The notes under the pieces: generated by a model
Told to the model about the DNA's origin: nothing
What the model saw: the letters and a program-made list of their open reading frames with translations, nothing else
Database searches by the model: none
Position numbers and translations under genes: made by a program
Assembly: GCA_022059125.1 (NCBI GenBank)
Contig: JAEUWY010000002.1
Coordinates: 4,216,001-4,280,000 of the forward strand
DNA: 64,000 nt
Source of the DNA: Corynespora cassiicola
Lineage: Eukaryota; Ascomycota; Dothideomycetes; Pleosporales; Corynesporascaceae
Reading direction: 5' to 3'
Shown: in pieces, positions 35,729-47,756 of the stretch
Layout of the letters: each line of letters begins with the position of its first letter
How positions within the stretch are numbered: position 1 is the stretch's first letter

Positions 35729-36234
35729 ATGGCAGAAGATCCCAAAGACAATCACTATTTCTCAGAGAGCGAAAATACATCTCCTCAAGAAGAATCACAA
35801 GACACGTACACCTGCCCTTCAGGAGCAGAGCTAGATGCTCGGCTTGAAAGGGAAGCTGACTACGGCTTCGAAAAAAGGAAAATTATAAATGGTGCGAGAA
35901 TTCAAATTTGATTAAAGTCATCAAGATTCTGAGCTGATTTTTGCATGCAGCTGCGCTTGTAGGTCTTGGCGATCCGGTCTGGAAGGATGGGGGAATATTC
36001 GACGTAAGAGGCAAGGCGGAGTGGGATTCCATTTTGGAACCGAAATCTTTGTATATTGTGTACGTAGTTCCATTCAAAAAACCGAGTAATTGCGAAGTAA
36101 AAATCGAAGGCTCGGAACCCAAGAAGACGTGGAATGAGGCCTGGGATGATCTCTTAAGAGTGGTAGAGGAACATGTACAAGACCGAATGCAGAGGGCGGG
36201 ACAGGATGATGAAACTTCATGGAAAGAAGACTAG
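35729..36234 (+). CDS. Small acidic orphan protein
   Basis: Two exons (35729-35891, 35951-36234) give 148 residues. The intron has GTGCGA, a CTGAT-type branch region and TGCAG, and its removal joins KRKIIN to AALVGLGDPVWKDGG in frame. The N-terminal third is hydrophilic with many Glu, Ser and Asp. The middle (VGLGDPVWKDGGIFDVRGK and LYIVYVVPFKK) is more ordered, and the end is a charged helix (NEAWDDLLRVVEEHVQDRM). I recognise no domain, signal peptide or membrane segment. Coding status rests on the clean intron, leader and composition. It may be a lineage-specific gene. Confidence 0.55.
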
Positions 36235-37739
36235 CCGAGGGAGTTGGTAATCGGGGACTTGTGATGTGGATGAGGGCGGAGAAGTTGACTCCACGGAGAA
36301 AGCGTGTTGGTAGGGCTGAATCACACAGGGGAGTCGGTGCACACTGATAGTCAACTGGGCTGAGCTCAGGACATCGGAGGCACTTTGGCTGCATCTAGCC
36401 CCCCCTAGACAATCAGAGTTCAGAATTATTCTCAAGTCTTACCCCTGCAGGCATGATGCGCCGGCACCTGAAAGCCGGCTTCGCTACCGGTCCACGCCGC
36501 CTGGCGCATGCTAACCACTCCACAAGCCCCCCACTACAAGGAAAACTAGAAGATATACCTGGTTCTGGAGGGTGGAGAGCTGACGAACCACTGATCTACG
36601 CTACTGCCACCCTATCCAGGTTGCTGTTTGCAACAAAGAAGATGTCCCATGGATCTAGAATATGACACACGTCACCGAGATGCAAGAACCACCGCGACCT
36701 GGACCACAGGCACGGGTCGGAGGGCCCGATGGTGTGTATTCTTGGTACACAACGCTGCCAGAGTCGTGGTACAACGGCGAGGCACCGCGTGCTGCCGCCG
36801 GTACGCCGAGCGTCCACGTGAGAAGCACGTGTCTTTTGAACCATAAAGGTACCCCTGCTCTACGCAAAGGCGCTCGGGCAGCCATACAAACCAGACGCGT
36901 ACTCGCTCGGGTGAAAAGGCTCGTTCCGCCAAATGCCTAGTCGTCAGAAAGGTGGGCGGAATACACTTTCGTTTCTTTTTATCGCGACATCGCTGCGCTA
37001 TGTCGAGAAATCGGGTCGCTGTTGGCGTTGATTTGTTGCTCGGAGGGGTTGTGAATTGCGTGCTCAGCCCGCTGGATATCATCATTGATGCCCAGACACG
37101 CCGACCCTTCCGACCACCTTTTTCCTGCCGGCCAAGGCTGCCCGCTGGGAGGGGCCGCCCAGCGGAGTGTCGCGGAGACTCCAGCTAGTCTGGGGTCTAG
37201 GGGATTTATTTGGCGAGTGTTTTCGACGAGGACGTTCGTATAGACGACTGTTTGCATTTGCTGGTGTTTTGTATGTTGCACTTCCACATTCGGCTAAAGC
37301 TTAGCACTCAGGGCTGGTGTCATTGGCTGATGCTTGTCGAACGGTCCAAAGGCAATACCAAGACTGCCTGTTATCACTCCGGCCGGCCCTACTCCTTCAG
37401 CAGCATTAATCCTGTGTGCTGAGGCTTTTTCAAGGCTTAGCGATTGGCGTCGACACCACCGTCATGGTTCCGGCCAAGAGGGTGCCCTCTCAGCTTGGAG
37501 TGGCCCAGAAGCGCCTCCGACGCTACACCAGACTTTGCCATGAAATATCGCACTTGGCAGCTACATGTGGACGGGCTACAGGTACAGCGCGCTCACTCGC
37601 CTTCGGATGAGGTGATTTGTCTTCGGGCGATCGCCTTAGGATAGATATAAAGACTACAGGTAGCTTCGGTCGAATATTGTGAAGCACCCCTTCGGTCCCA
37701 GTCAGTCCCGAATCGACACCTGGACACCAGCCAACAGCC
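36235..37739. other. Intergenic region, no gene supported
   Basis: About 1.5 kb upstream of the second Dal5-type transporter. Mutually overlapping frames of 60-140 codons occur on both strands (for example about 36662-36940 and 36672-37085), with compositions typical of chance frames in G+C-rich DNA. I call none of them. Confidence 0.45.
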
Positions 37740-39707
37740 ATGGCGGCCGATCTCAAGAAGCAGCACAGTGTCGACTACTATGCTCCTCCGTCCGAGGACG
37801 AGCAGGCCCTCCATCTGACCCGCGACTGGTCGGATGCCGAGGAGAAGAAAGCAAAGCGAAAGTCAGTTCCTGCCCAGCAATGCATAAGGCCGAATGTTCA
37901 CTTAGCTAACTGCGGCCCGCTCAAGGCTGGATCTTATCATCATGCCACTACTTACCCTGGGTTTCTTCTGTCTCCGTAAGTTTCCATCGTCTGTCTCTTA
38001 TCCGCAATCACGTGCGACAAGCCCTCCGTGCATGAACCCCCGGCGTAGTGTTGGACCATGGCGAGACACGGACCCTCACGGCTCGGCCTTCATTCATCCA
38101 GTTCTCGGTGATTGAATTGTCCGAAAGAAGATGAGGCTGACATTGCCCCAGAGTTGGATCGTGGAAACATTGCCAACGCCATCACGGACAACTTCATGGC
38201 AGATATTGGCATCAACCAAGACCAGTTCAATGTCGGCCAACAGATGCTCTCCCTGGGCATTGTGCTCACTGAGATTCCCGCCAACATGATTCTCTACCGC
38301 GTCGGTGCTGGCAAGTGGCTCACTCTCCAGCTCTTCCTCTTCGGCACTGTCAGTACCTTCCAGGCATGGCAAAACAATTACGCCTCCTTCATAGTGTCCC
38401 GCTTCTTGCTCGGCATCACGGAATCTGGCTTCATCCCTGGTGGTCTCTGGACACTTTCAACCTGGTACACCCGCTCCGAGACAGCCAAGCGCGTCATGAT
38501 CTTCTACTTTGGCAACCAGTTCGGCCAGGCGTCAGCCAAACTGCTTGCCTTTGGTATCCTGCACATGCGAGGCGTAGCAGGCAGACCCGGATGGTTCTGG
38601 CTATTCGTCCTTATGGGCGGCTTCACCATCTTGAGCGGCTTCGTCCTGGGCTTCTTCCTCCCCGACTCCTTCAAGAACCCCCACAGCACTTTTGCCCCCA
38701 AGTGGCACATTTTCACCGAGCGCGAGATCCACATCCTGCGCACCCGCGTGCACATGGACGACCCGGCCAAGGGCAAAAAGAAGAAGAAAATTGGTCTCGC
38801 CGCTTTCAAGAAGGCTGTAAGTACATCCTATACTCGCCCTGGAATGCTTTTAGCTGACGTGCCACCCTTCTAGTTCACTCACTGGCGCATGTGGGCTCAC
38901 TTCCTGATCACCCTCTCCAACAACGGCCCTCAGCGCGCCTTTGACACCTACGCCCCAACCATCGTCCGCGGCTTCGGCTTCGGCGCCCTCCGCAGCAACG
39001 CCATGGCAGCCGTCGGTCTCTTCCTCCAAATCCCCGTCTCCTTCGGCTTCAGCTGGGTGTCCGACCATTAGTGAGCACTCCCCTTATCAAGAGAAATACC
39101 CCGACTAACCACTGTGTGCACCAGCAACCGCCGCGGCGAGACCGTCATGGCAGGCTTCACGTGCCATCTCCTGGGCTACGTCTTCAACCGCATCTTCACC
39201 GAGATCAACAACCGCAACGTGCGCTACTTTGGCGTCGTCTGGACCCAGACCTTTGGCACTTTCTCGCATCCGCTGAATATCACCTGGATGTCACTAACCT
39301 GCACCGACTCCGAGGAGCGCGCCCTCGCCATGGCCATGGTCATCATGGGTACGTCGCCCTCTCCGTCCCTCTCCCTTTCTGCCCCCACCCCCAACACGAC
39401 TAACCCAACCCCCCCAGGCGCAAACATCGCCGGAATTTACGGCGCCCAAATCTTCCGCGCAGACGACAGCCCACGCTACCGCCGCGGCTTCGGCATCAAC
39501 ATCGGCGTGCTAACCTTTGGTCTCTCGCTCGCTGCCGTGCGCTTCGTCGACGACAAGCTGCGCCGCCGCCGCAACCGCAACGCAGAGGCCCTCGAGGCCG
39601 CCACCGCGAGCGACGCGAGCAACGAGAAGGTCGGGGCTGCGCCGCCTAGTGAGGATCAGCCGGGGCCCATCGTTTCGGAGAAGGGGAGGAGGGTTGAGGT
39701 GTCGTAG
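37740..39707 (+). CDS. Dal5-family MFS transporter
   Basis: Six exons (37740-37861, 37926-37975, 38152-38816, 38874-39070, 39125-39348, 39418-39707) give 515 residues. The second exon is only 50 nt and encodes the first helix; its join to the third restores FFCLQLDRGNIANAI, the signature that also marks the transporter at 13.1-14.8 kb. Other branch marks are LLGITESGFIPGG near 145 and GRPGWFWLFVLMGG near 200. A Lys cluster (KGKKKKKIG) sits in the central loop, and the C-terminal tail is Ala/Glu/Ser-rich. The family moves organic anions such as allantoate, nicotinate, pantothenate or sulfonates. I cannot assign the substrate, and the neighbours give no clue. Confidence 0.88.
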
Positions 39708-40334
39708 GGCGGCCCGAGCCCAACGGGTGGAAGGGTTGGTTGTTTGTTTGAGCCGTCTGTGGTTTTTGCTGTTTTGATACCTTGGATAGATTGGTTCGCG
39801 GGAGGGCGGGGGATGGGGTAATGTTTAGGATGGGGATGCGCATAGGTACAATGCGGGCGCTCGATGCGTCGAGAGCAATGACATTCGTTACCTGCGTGGA
39901 GGCTCACGCCAAGTTCTGAACCTCTGTTGTCGTGATATTGCTGCTCAATGGCGCTTTCAATCCCAACCTCCTTCGTACCGTCATACTGTGCCCTTGTTTG
40001 CTTTTTTGTTAAATGACCTATGTGGTTAGCTTGGTTCATGCAGCCACCTCACGACAGGGCAATCCTCCAACGACACTGCACAGTTCCACTGAGAATCCTT
40101 CAAGAACATCGCTCTCATGCTTCTAAATACGGTATCGACATCTGCAGACAGAGCGCGCACAACGCGGTGGGGTAATTCAATAATACATATAACCTATCAG
40201 ACTCGCGCAGTTGGCGCCAATCCAACCCAGTCTAGCCCTCCGTTCCGATAAGAAATGTGGCCGGCTCTCAAGGCGGCGCGCCTTCATTCAAGCCAAGGAA
40301 ATGCGGTTAGCAGCTGCTACATTCGACGTGGTGC
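39708..40334. other. Intergenic region between convergent genes
   Basis: 3' flanks of the transporter and LSC2; nothing else seen. Confidence 0.5.
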
Positions 40335-41973
40335 TTAAATACCAAGGGTGAACTCGACGCCAACGTCAATATCACGGGCCATCTTGACGACCTTGGAGAA
40401 CTGGACAGACTTCTCGGCGGCGGCCTGGAGGTCGTCGATGGAGAAGATCTTGAGGCCGGACTCGTTGATCTAGAACTTATTAGCATGTGAATATACAAAA
40501 TAATCAGATTACATACCAGCTTGTGTGCCTGCTCCATGTTGGTACCCTGCAGACGAGCAATGACGGGCGTCCTCAGGTTCATCGTCTCGACGACGGAGAT
40601 GAGACCCTTGGCAATGGCGTCACAGCGCACAATACCACCGAAGATGTTGACGAAGATGGCAGTGACCTTGGGGTCGCTGGTGATGAGGTCAAAGGCCTGC
40701 TTGATGGCCTCGGGGGTGGCACCTCCACCAACATCCAAGAAGTTGGCAGGGTTGCCGCCGTTGAGCTTGATAATGTCCATGGTGGCCATGGCAAGACCGG
40801 CACCGTTGACGAGGCAGCCAATGTCGCCGTCGAGCTTGATGAAGTTGAGACCAGACTCGCTAGCCTTGACCTCATCCGGGTCCTCCTGGGTGATGTCCCT
40901 GTAGTCGAAAACCTCCTTCTGGCGGAACTCGGCGTTGTCGTCAAAGTTCAGCTTGGCGTCCATGGCAAGGACCTGGTGGTCGGTGGTCTCGGACAGAGGG
41001 TTGATCTCGATCTGGGTGGCATCCTTCTCCATGAAGACCTTGTAGAGCTTCTGGATGGTGTCCTTGGCATCCTCGATGCACTGCTCCGAGAAGCCGAGCT
41101 CGGTCGCAATGTTGCGGGCAATCTCGTCGGTGACACCCTTGTGGATGTCAATGTGGGTGGTGATGATGGCCTCGGGGTGCTCCTTGGCGACGGCCTCAAT
41201 GTCCATGCCACCTTGCGACGAAGCGACGATGACGGGACCCTGGGAAGCACGGTCCATGAGGACAGCGAGGTAGAACTCTCTGCGCGCAAACTTGCGCTCG
41301 ACAATGTAGACAGCGTTGCAGAGCCGGCCGGCAGCTCCCGTCTGCTTGGTGATGAGCTTGTGGCCGATCATCTGGTCGGCGAGGATGGAGGCTTCACGGG
41401 GACTATTCACATGTTAGCTGGACAACACGGCAAAAATGACGAGAGGTGTCCCTACGAGTAGACAACCCTGACACCACCCTTGAAGCCATTGTCGAAAGTT
41501 CCCTTTCCACGACCTCCGGCAAGGACCTGAGCCTTGATCACGACGTCGTCGCCGCCTGTGCGTGTCCGTTAGCTCGGATGCGACGCCAAAACTCTTCCGA
41601 CTACATACCAATATCTTTGGCAACCTTCTCCGCCTCCTGTGCAGTGGTGGCAACACCGCCCTTGGGGACGCCGATGCCATACTAAATCCCTCATCAGTAC
41701 TAATTTCTCGTGCGAGCTGCAGAAGCTTCGGGGGTCCGCACCGACTCGAGCAGGTTGGCGGACCTGTACTCGTGAATTGCCAGTCCTCTGCGCTGCTGGA
41801 TGGCGGATCGCTTCAATGGGGTCTCCTGGTGCGGGTCAGCTACGACGTTCAATTGCGATGCGCGCTGTCGTCAGAGGCGTAGGAGCTCTCTGCGCGGCCA
41901 GGATGGAGCTACTCACAACAGCGGCTCGGAGAGCGCTGGTTAGCGGCCGCTGACAGCGGGCGAGCTTGTACAT
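40335..41973 (-). CDS. LSC2: Succinyl-CoA ligase beta subunit, mitochondrial
   Basis: Six exons (41973-41917, 41825-41742, 41681-41609, 41555-41456, 41402-40517, 40469-40335) give 444 residues. The subunit forms the ATP-grasp half of the TCA enzyme that converts succinyl-CoA to succinate with substrate-level phosphorylation. The first exon ([19 protein letters not shown]) and the start of the second form a basic mitochondrial presequence. The mature start is [19 protein letters not shown]. The nucleotide-binding GGRGKGTF lies near residue 93 and the metal and phosphate region EINPLSE near 245. [11 protein letters not shown] and the GGGATPE loop near 320-345 contact CoA and the alpha subunit. 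The final 45-residue exon ends VGVEFTLGI. It is divergent from the Lys-rich gene at 42201, 227 bp away. Confidence 0.96.
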
Positions 41974-42200
41974 GGTGTCTTTTGGGTAGACACGCGGGAA
42001 GAATCACGGGGGAGGGCGGCGTGGATGATGGAGCTGATGGAGACGAAGCTTGATGCTATGTTTCTCGAGGTTCTGCGGAGGTGCCAAGCCCGCCGAGGAT
42101 TTTCCGGAAGCCCGTGAAAATATCGCGCCTGCGCCCGAAAGGTCGACCTGGTAATTATCCTCCACGGCCGAGATCGTCTTCGCTCCGAGGCTGCGCGAAA

Positions 42201-42982
42201 ATGTCGAAGCGCAACAGCGATGGCGATGTCTTGACCAACAAGGTCAACTTGGCCCTGGCTAAGCACCAGAAGTTCCTATCCACGCTGCTCGGTCCCAAGA
42301 CGGAGAGCGACCTGCAGCGCGAGAAGGCCGCGGAGCAGCAGGAAGACAAAGAGCTGGTCGAGGACCAGGTCGATCCCGAAAAGTGCGTTGCAATTTAGCC
42401 ATGGTGAAAATGCCCTGCTGATCGTGCCCCAGGCTCGGCGTGGGCGGTGTGGTCCCAAAGGATGTTCAAGATGGAAGCTTTACGAGGCGGATGCCAACTT
42501 CGGACGACAAGCTCCTCCAGCAGCTGATAGGAAAGAAGGCTGCCAAAGCTCATTTGGCAGCAAAGCAAGCTCCAAAAACGACAGCTAAACCGCAGAGATA
42601 TGGGAAGCCCACGACCAAGAAAGAGGAGAGCGACGATGAAGAGGAGGGAAGGGCGGCCATGTTCAAATCGAAAAAGCCAAGACCGAAAAAGGCACAGCCT
42701 GTGGTTGAACCAGAGGACGACGTGGACGAGGAAACCGAGGATCAAGCAAAGTCAGACCTCCCTGTGCGGCCAGCAACAAACAACGATCCAGAAGATGTTC
42801 CAGCAAAAGCACCACTCAAGAGTGCTTCAAAACCAAACAAAGACGACTCTTCAGAAGAAGGCGACTCAAAACCCGCAAAGAAACCGAAGACTGGTAGTTT
42901 CCTCGACGAGATCTTAGCCGAGCGCTCAAAGAAGAAAAAGAAGAAGCGCGGAAAAGGCAAAGGCGATGCAGAGGGCGCGTAG
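42201..42982 (+). CDS. Lysine-rich nuclear-type protein, possible DUF3245 member
   Basis: Two exons (42201-42382, 42433-42982) give 243 residues. The ordered part is the start (MSKRNSDGDVLTNKVNLAL, then KHQKFLSTLLGP) and, after the intron, a Gly/Val-rich block (LGVGGVVPKDVQDG) followed by DDKLLQQLIGKKAAKAH. The remainder alternates Lys and acidic Ser/Glu stretches, ending with a Lys-rich cluster. This looks like the fungal DUF3245 family of unknown function, recalled from memory and not searched. The Lys-rich tail suggests a nucleolar or chromatin location, which is inference. It shares a 227-bp promoter with LSC2. Confidence 0.75.
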
Positions 42983-43404
42983 AACGGGTGCGTTGGAGGA
43001 TTATGTATGTGACAAGAAAAGAGATACCCCCCAGAGTTTCCCAACCATGTAGGCCAATGACATGGCTTTGGCCCCGAAAAATGTCCGGTCACACCACTAA
43101 TCTGTGCGTCTGCTAACCGCGAGGGGCGCCCTGGTATAAGTCCTCTCCATAAATTCCAAGCTCCATAAATTCGAGAATGGATACCCGAGGCACCAGTTTA
43201 GGGTTCCGTTGGCCCAGGACTACGGTTGCATCATGGATCAACAAACAGACAACTAACAAATGCATGCAAGTGCTAGACCCTACAATAAATGTTCATGCTT
43301 GAATAGACGATTGCTTTTCCTTGTGATTCGTTTTCATGTTACCGGCCGATATCGCTGGAACCGGATCTATTTACACAAACATTCCCATGCCTTACAAAAA
43401 ACAC
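42983..43404. other. Intergenic region between convergent genes
   Basis: 3' flanks of the Lys-rich gene and the thiolase; nothing supported. Confidence 0.5.
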
Positions 43405-44705
43405 TTACTCCCTGACAATCAGACTGGCCATTCCCATTCCCGTTCCAATACACTTGCTCAGCACACCAATCTGCTCGCCACTCCTGCCCATTTCGTTCAA
43501 CAGCGTAGCCAGCATGCGTCCACTCGTCGCTCCCAGAGGGTGTCCCAGCGCGATAGCTCCACCATTGGGATTCACCTTGCCCTTCTCCAGTTGAGCCTCC
43601 AGACCCAGCTTGCGGATGCAGTACAGCGCCTGCGACGCAAATGCCTCGTTGATCTCCCAGATGCCAACATCCGACGTCTCAATGCCGGTGTAGGATAGGA
43701 GCTTGGGGATGGCAAGGGCCGGGCCGACGCCCATCTCGTCAGGCTGGCACCCCACAACCTGCGTGCCCGCCCACTTTCCGATGATGTGGGACGTGAGGCC
43801 GAGCTCTGTGGCCGTGGACCGGCGCATCATGAGCGCCGCAGACGCACCATCAGACACCTGACTGCTGTTTCCGGCGGTGCTCGTTCCGTCGGGCTTGAAC
43901 GCGGGCTTCATGCTTGCGAGCTTCTCGATGGTGGTGTTTGCGCGGATGCCGTCGTCCTTGGTGACGGTGACTTGCTTCTCGTTCTCCGGGACCTCGGGGT
44001 CGACCCAGCGCGTGGTTACGGGCACGATCTCGGCGTCGAAGATGCCGTCTGCTTGGGCCTTTGCGGCGCGGCGCTGCGACTCGGCGGCGAGCGCGTCCTG
44101 GTCGGCTCGCGAGACGCCGTAGCGCTCGGCTACGTTCTCGGAGGTGATGCCCATGCTCATTATGCAGTCCTTGGCCTCTTTTACTGAGCTGTCCTTGAGC
44201 TCGCCCCAGAGCTCGGTGGGGATGGCTCGGGAGCCGTAGTTTCGCGTCATGCTCTCCATACCGCCTGCAATACCAATGTCGATCTGGCCGACGGCTATCG
44301 AGTTCGCGATCGAGGTAATGGCGGAGAGACCGGAGGCGCATGCACGGTTCACGGTCGAGAACGAGGTCGTGGTGGGGACGCCGACGTGGTTCGCGGCCAT
44401 GCGGCCTGCCTTGGAGCCACCGAGTTCTGCGAGTACGGTGCCGACACAGACATCGTCTATCTTCTTGGGATCCAGGTTGGGGAACTTGGTGATTGTAGCT
44501 TTGAGGACCTAATACTCATGTTAGCGGGCCGAGACGAACACGACACAATTGAACATACAGCGGCCAGCAGCTCATGGTCGTATGCGTCTCTCAATCCGCC
44601 CTTCTTTGCCCTCGTAATGGGCGTGCGCAGCGCCGAGAGGAACACGACATCATTGGGGTTCTTTTGGAGGATGTTCTTGACACCCTTTTGCACAAATCCC
44701 GCCAT
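43405..44705 (-). CDS. 3-ketoacyl-CoA thiolase (acetyl-CoA C-acyltransferase)
   Basis: Two exons (44705-44559, 44508-43405) give 416 residues, the standard thiolase size. The nucleophilic Cys is in NRACASGLSAI near residue 112. INEAFASQAL and the His of GGAIALGHPLGATSGR lie near 337-372, and the second Cys is in KCIGTGMGMA near 401. The enzyme cleaves 3-ketoacyl-CoA in beta-oxidation. The C-terminus LIVRE is not a PTS1, and the N-terminus does not show a clear PTS2 nonapeptide, unlike the classic peroxisomal thiolases of fungi. It could be mitochondrial, cytosolic or use a degenerate signal. The intron junction restores LLAAVLKATITKF. Confidence 0.93.
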
Positions 44706-45254
44706 TTTGAACCGAATGCGATGTTGTAACGCCGATGCTATGTGAGGAAAAGTATGGAAAGGAAATGACAGAGGCAAGAGAAGGTTTGAGAGGGGAGAAG
44801 AAGAGAAAGCGGAGCTTTGCCGTGGCCGGAACCCATTGGGTTCTTCTACCCCAAGCTCCAGCTCGAGGCATGAGCTTCGGCAAGTGATGCGGTAGCCGGG
44901 TAATGGCTCTTCCCCCACTTCACGTAAGCGGAAAAGCAGCCAGGGAGCTCCGAGAAAGACCCGGAACTTCCGAACCGGAGCGGAAAAGCCATAGCAACAG
45001 ATTGGCACACTGTTATAATGTTTAGCTCGATGAGGTCTCGATAGATTCTTCCCCTTCTACTTGCACGAAATGACAAAGCTCGAGTGCTGCCTAAGCACAG
45101 GAGAGGCGGCTGCGCCCTCAATAATCGAACACAACCACCGCCCATCCCACGAACGCTCCTTTCCTGGTATCCCACTCGTCCTATTTTCCGACCGAACCCC
45201 CAATTGCCCAAGTAATGCGTAAATCGTACCTCGCGGCGCAACTTTGTAAGAGGC
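44706..45254. other. Intergenic region
   Basis: Thiolase promoter and NTF2 3' flank; the frames here have no family resemblance. Confidence 0.5.
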
Positions 45255-45943
45255 CTACGAAGCGGGGTAGACCAATCGGAAAATGTCGTTGAAGACGAAC
45301 CAGTTGCCGTCTGCCTGCTTGAGCTGGAAAGACTGGGTGAAGCTCATGGGCTTCTCCTGGCCGTCGACCTGTGTTGTTCTCAACATTTGCCGGGGAGTCG
45401 GAGCTGTCTCGGCTTACCTGCAACGCTCCGGTAACAAGGACCAGGATGCCGTCATCGGCAGAGGGCTGGGCGTCAATGGTGTCGGTACGGTGCACCACCT
45501 GCTGGAAGGGCAAGTTCTGCGCCAATCAGCAACTGTCTTCCCCAGGCATGAGTATTCCGTTTACTGAAAGCTTCTCGAGAATGGCGGCCTGACCACCGCA
45601 TGGCTGCTGCTCAAAGGTGAGCATAGAGTTTTCGCGCTGCGTCCACCTGTCAGTATCTCCTCGGCTACCCTCTAATGCGTCGTGGTGTTATACGTAAAGG
45701 GCGCTCAGGCCAGCGCGGTTCTCGTCGAAGGTCTTGTAGTAGTATGCGACAAATTGCTCTGGGGCGTTCTGTTAGCCTTGTTGCTGGCGAAAACGCGGAC
45801 AATCGAGCCAGCAAGGATGGTGCTTGCTGCTGGACGATCGGGCAACATACGCGCAATCTCGTTGAACTGGTCTTTAGAGTCATGTCAGTCATGTTTGACC
45901 TCGAAGCGGGGTTAGCCGTGAGGGGCGGGCACCTACCGGCCAT
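45255..45943 (-). CDS. NTF2: Nuclear transport factor 2
   Basis: Six exons (45943-45937, 45871-45851, 45758-45694, 45636-45565, 45516-45418, 45368-45255) give 125 residues, exactly the family size. NTF2 carries Ran-GDP back into the nucleus. The joined protein reads MADQFNEIAQQFVAYYYKTF, then the SALYRENSMLTFE and GGQAAILEKLSNLPFQ blocks, and ends WFVFNDIFRLVYPAS. All residues of the cone-shaped fold seem present. The first coding exon is 7 nt long (ATGGCCG) and the second is 21 nt. Five introns in so short a gene is high for this window. Exon 4 uses a CAG acceptor at 45639-45637, although another CAG lies just upstream. Confidence 0.95.
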
Positions 45944-46622
45944 TTTGGAAGGTGTATGGAGGGTTCGAGAGTTGGAGAAAGAGGTCTAGGCGATGTTCTA
46001 TCGAGTCTCGGGCTCGAGGGAGATTTATATACTGCTGTCGTGTTGGGTAGCAGGAAGAGACTGACGTGCTGGCTGTGTTCGACGGGCTTCGTTGGTGGGG
46101 CAGCAAGGTCAGCGCGCTAGGCAAAACCTTTCTCCGCGGCCCAGATAGCTACATTTTCTGCGCGCCCCTTGATTTCACTTTTCTTACCTGCCAACTCACC
46201 ACCATCGCCACGTTTCGCCCGTCTACTCAAGCACGTAGACGTGAATCCCTTGCTGACACGACAGTTGTGCCGCCTGCACATGGGCATCACTTGGTAAGCG
46301 CCCAATCCTTTTTTCTCTGCTCCCTCCTTTCAATGATGATCAATCAAACGATAACTTCCGAGTCTTTGACGATGAAGTGTCAAACAAGTTCAAGCTCAAC
46401 AGGCTGATATGTGCGATTCTACAATTGCAATTCGTGTAACGGCGTCTGTTCACAGCTAATCATTCGTCACAGATTGCATCCATCGACAGTCTAGACAGGT
46501 GCGCATGCTAGCGCTCCTACACCTCGATAGTTCCATCATGACAATAAATATCATTTCATCTACCCATGACGTCCGATTTCCAAGCCAGTGATGCCTCCCC
46601 CTCTCCTGACTGTATCATGTTC
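45944..46622. other. Intergenic region, no gene supported
   Basis: NTF2 promoter and 3' flank of the reductase. One open stretch on the plus strand (about 46300-46436) has protein-like composition near its end but no start codon or acceptor I can justify. Confidence 0.45.
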
Positions 46623-47756
46623 TTACAAGCCGACGGACTGGAAAGACTTGATCGAGTCCACAATGGACTCCTCAAACGTCTTGTACTTGAGCCCCAGCAC
46701 CTCGATGGTCCGCTTGTTGTTGTAGCTATACAAGCCCTTGTCGGGCGTGCCTTCGGGGTAATCGCCGCCTGGGGTCGACTCGGTTGGGGCGTCCTTGTAT
46801 TGAGGAAAGTTTTTCCGAATGATTTGCCCAATCTCCTTGTTCGAAAAGTATCCTGCGACAGTGAAGAAGCGCTTGCCGGCAGCCTCGGGCTTCTCAAAAG
46901 CAAGGACATGAGCTTCCGCCACATCGCGCACATCAACCCAGAGATGTATACCGGTTGCCGGAATCTCTTCCTTGAATTTACCCTGTGCGGCCCAGAGGAT
47001 GCGCTGGTTCGAGGTATTGAGGTTCTCGAGGCTATCGAGGTTGTGGATCTGATAGCAATGTTACTAGTGGCTTTCCAACGTAGATATGCGCGAAAACTCA
47101 CAATTGGACCAAACACCATTGGCGGGTTGATGGTGGACACCGTAAAGCCCGGCTTCTCTTTTTCTACAAAGTCCCACGCTGCCTTCTCCGCAAATGTCTT
47201 GCTGGCTCGGTACCCGGACATGGGGTTCTCCTTCGCTTCTTCCAGTGTGATCGGATTCCAGTCCTCCTCAGAGTAAACGTGGCCTGGCCAGACGCCTTTA
47301 CTTGGGTTGACGATTGCAGCAAATGATGAGGTGATCACGACCTGCTTGACCGAGGGTGCGCTCTTCTTGATGGACTTGAGGATACCAGTCGTACCGATGA
47401 CTGCCGGATCAAGGAGATCCTTCGTACGTCAGCTACGTGCAACTTAGTCTGCTCATGTCACCAACCTTTTGCACGTCCGTCACATTGAAGTGGAATGGAC
47501 TGGCAGTATGAAGGACAGCCTCGAATGGCGGGTCTGAGATGACTGCCTTGTCGAATGCGTCCGGCTGTGCAATGTCCGGGACAATAGAAAAGCCCAGTTG
47601 TCCCTTCTCAACATAGCTCGGATAAGCGCTCTTGATCTTGTCGGCCTTCTCCTGTGTTCTGACAGTCGTCACGACTGAATGGCCCCGCTTCAGCAGAATG
47701 TCGAGGGTGTGCGCAGCAATGAAGCCGCTGCCTCCTGTGAGCAAAACGCGAGTCAT
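46623..47756 (-). CDS. NADPH-dependent reductase, cinnamoyl-CoA reductase/Gre2-like (extended SDR)
   Basis: Three exons (47756-47466, 47419-47102, 47048-46623) give 344 residues. The Rossmann motif TGGSGFIAAHTLD lies at residues 7-19. The active-site Tyr and Lys are in YRASKTFAEKAAW near 167, with VITSSFAAI (Ser of the triad) before them. NPPMVFGP and VDVRDVAEAHVLAF are typical of dihydroflavonol reductase and yeast Gre2 homologues. Such enzymes reduce methylglyoxal, ketones or aldehydes; the substrate here is open. No signal or anchor is seen. Gene order does not suggest a pathway. Confidence 0.92.

Noticed and set aside
36662..37085. Overlapping frames of 92 and 137 codons on opposite strands.
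   Set aside because: No family resemblance, no splice support, and each is the shadow of the other.
46300..46436. A plus-strand stretch that reads like protein (NDNFRVFDDEVSNKF).
   Set aside because: There is no ATG in frame, no acceptor AG between the candidate donor and the stretch, and it ends after about 60 codons.
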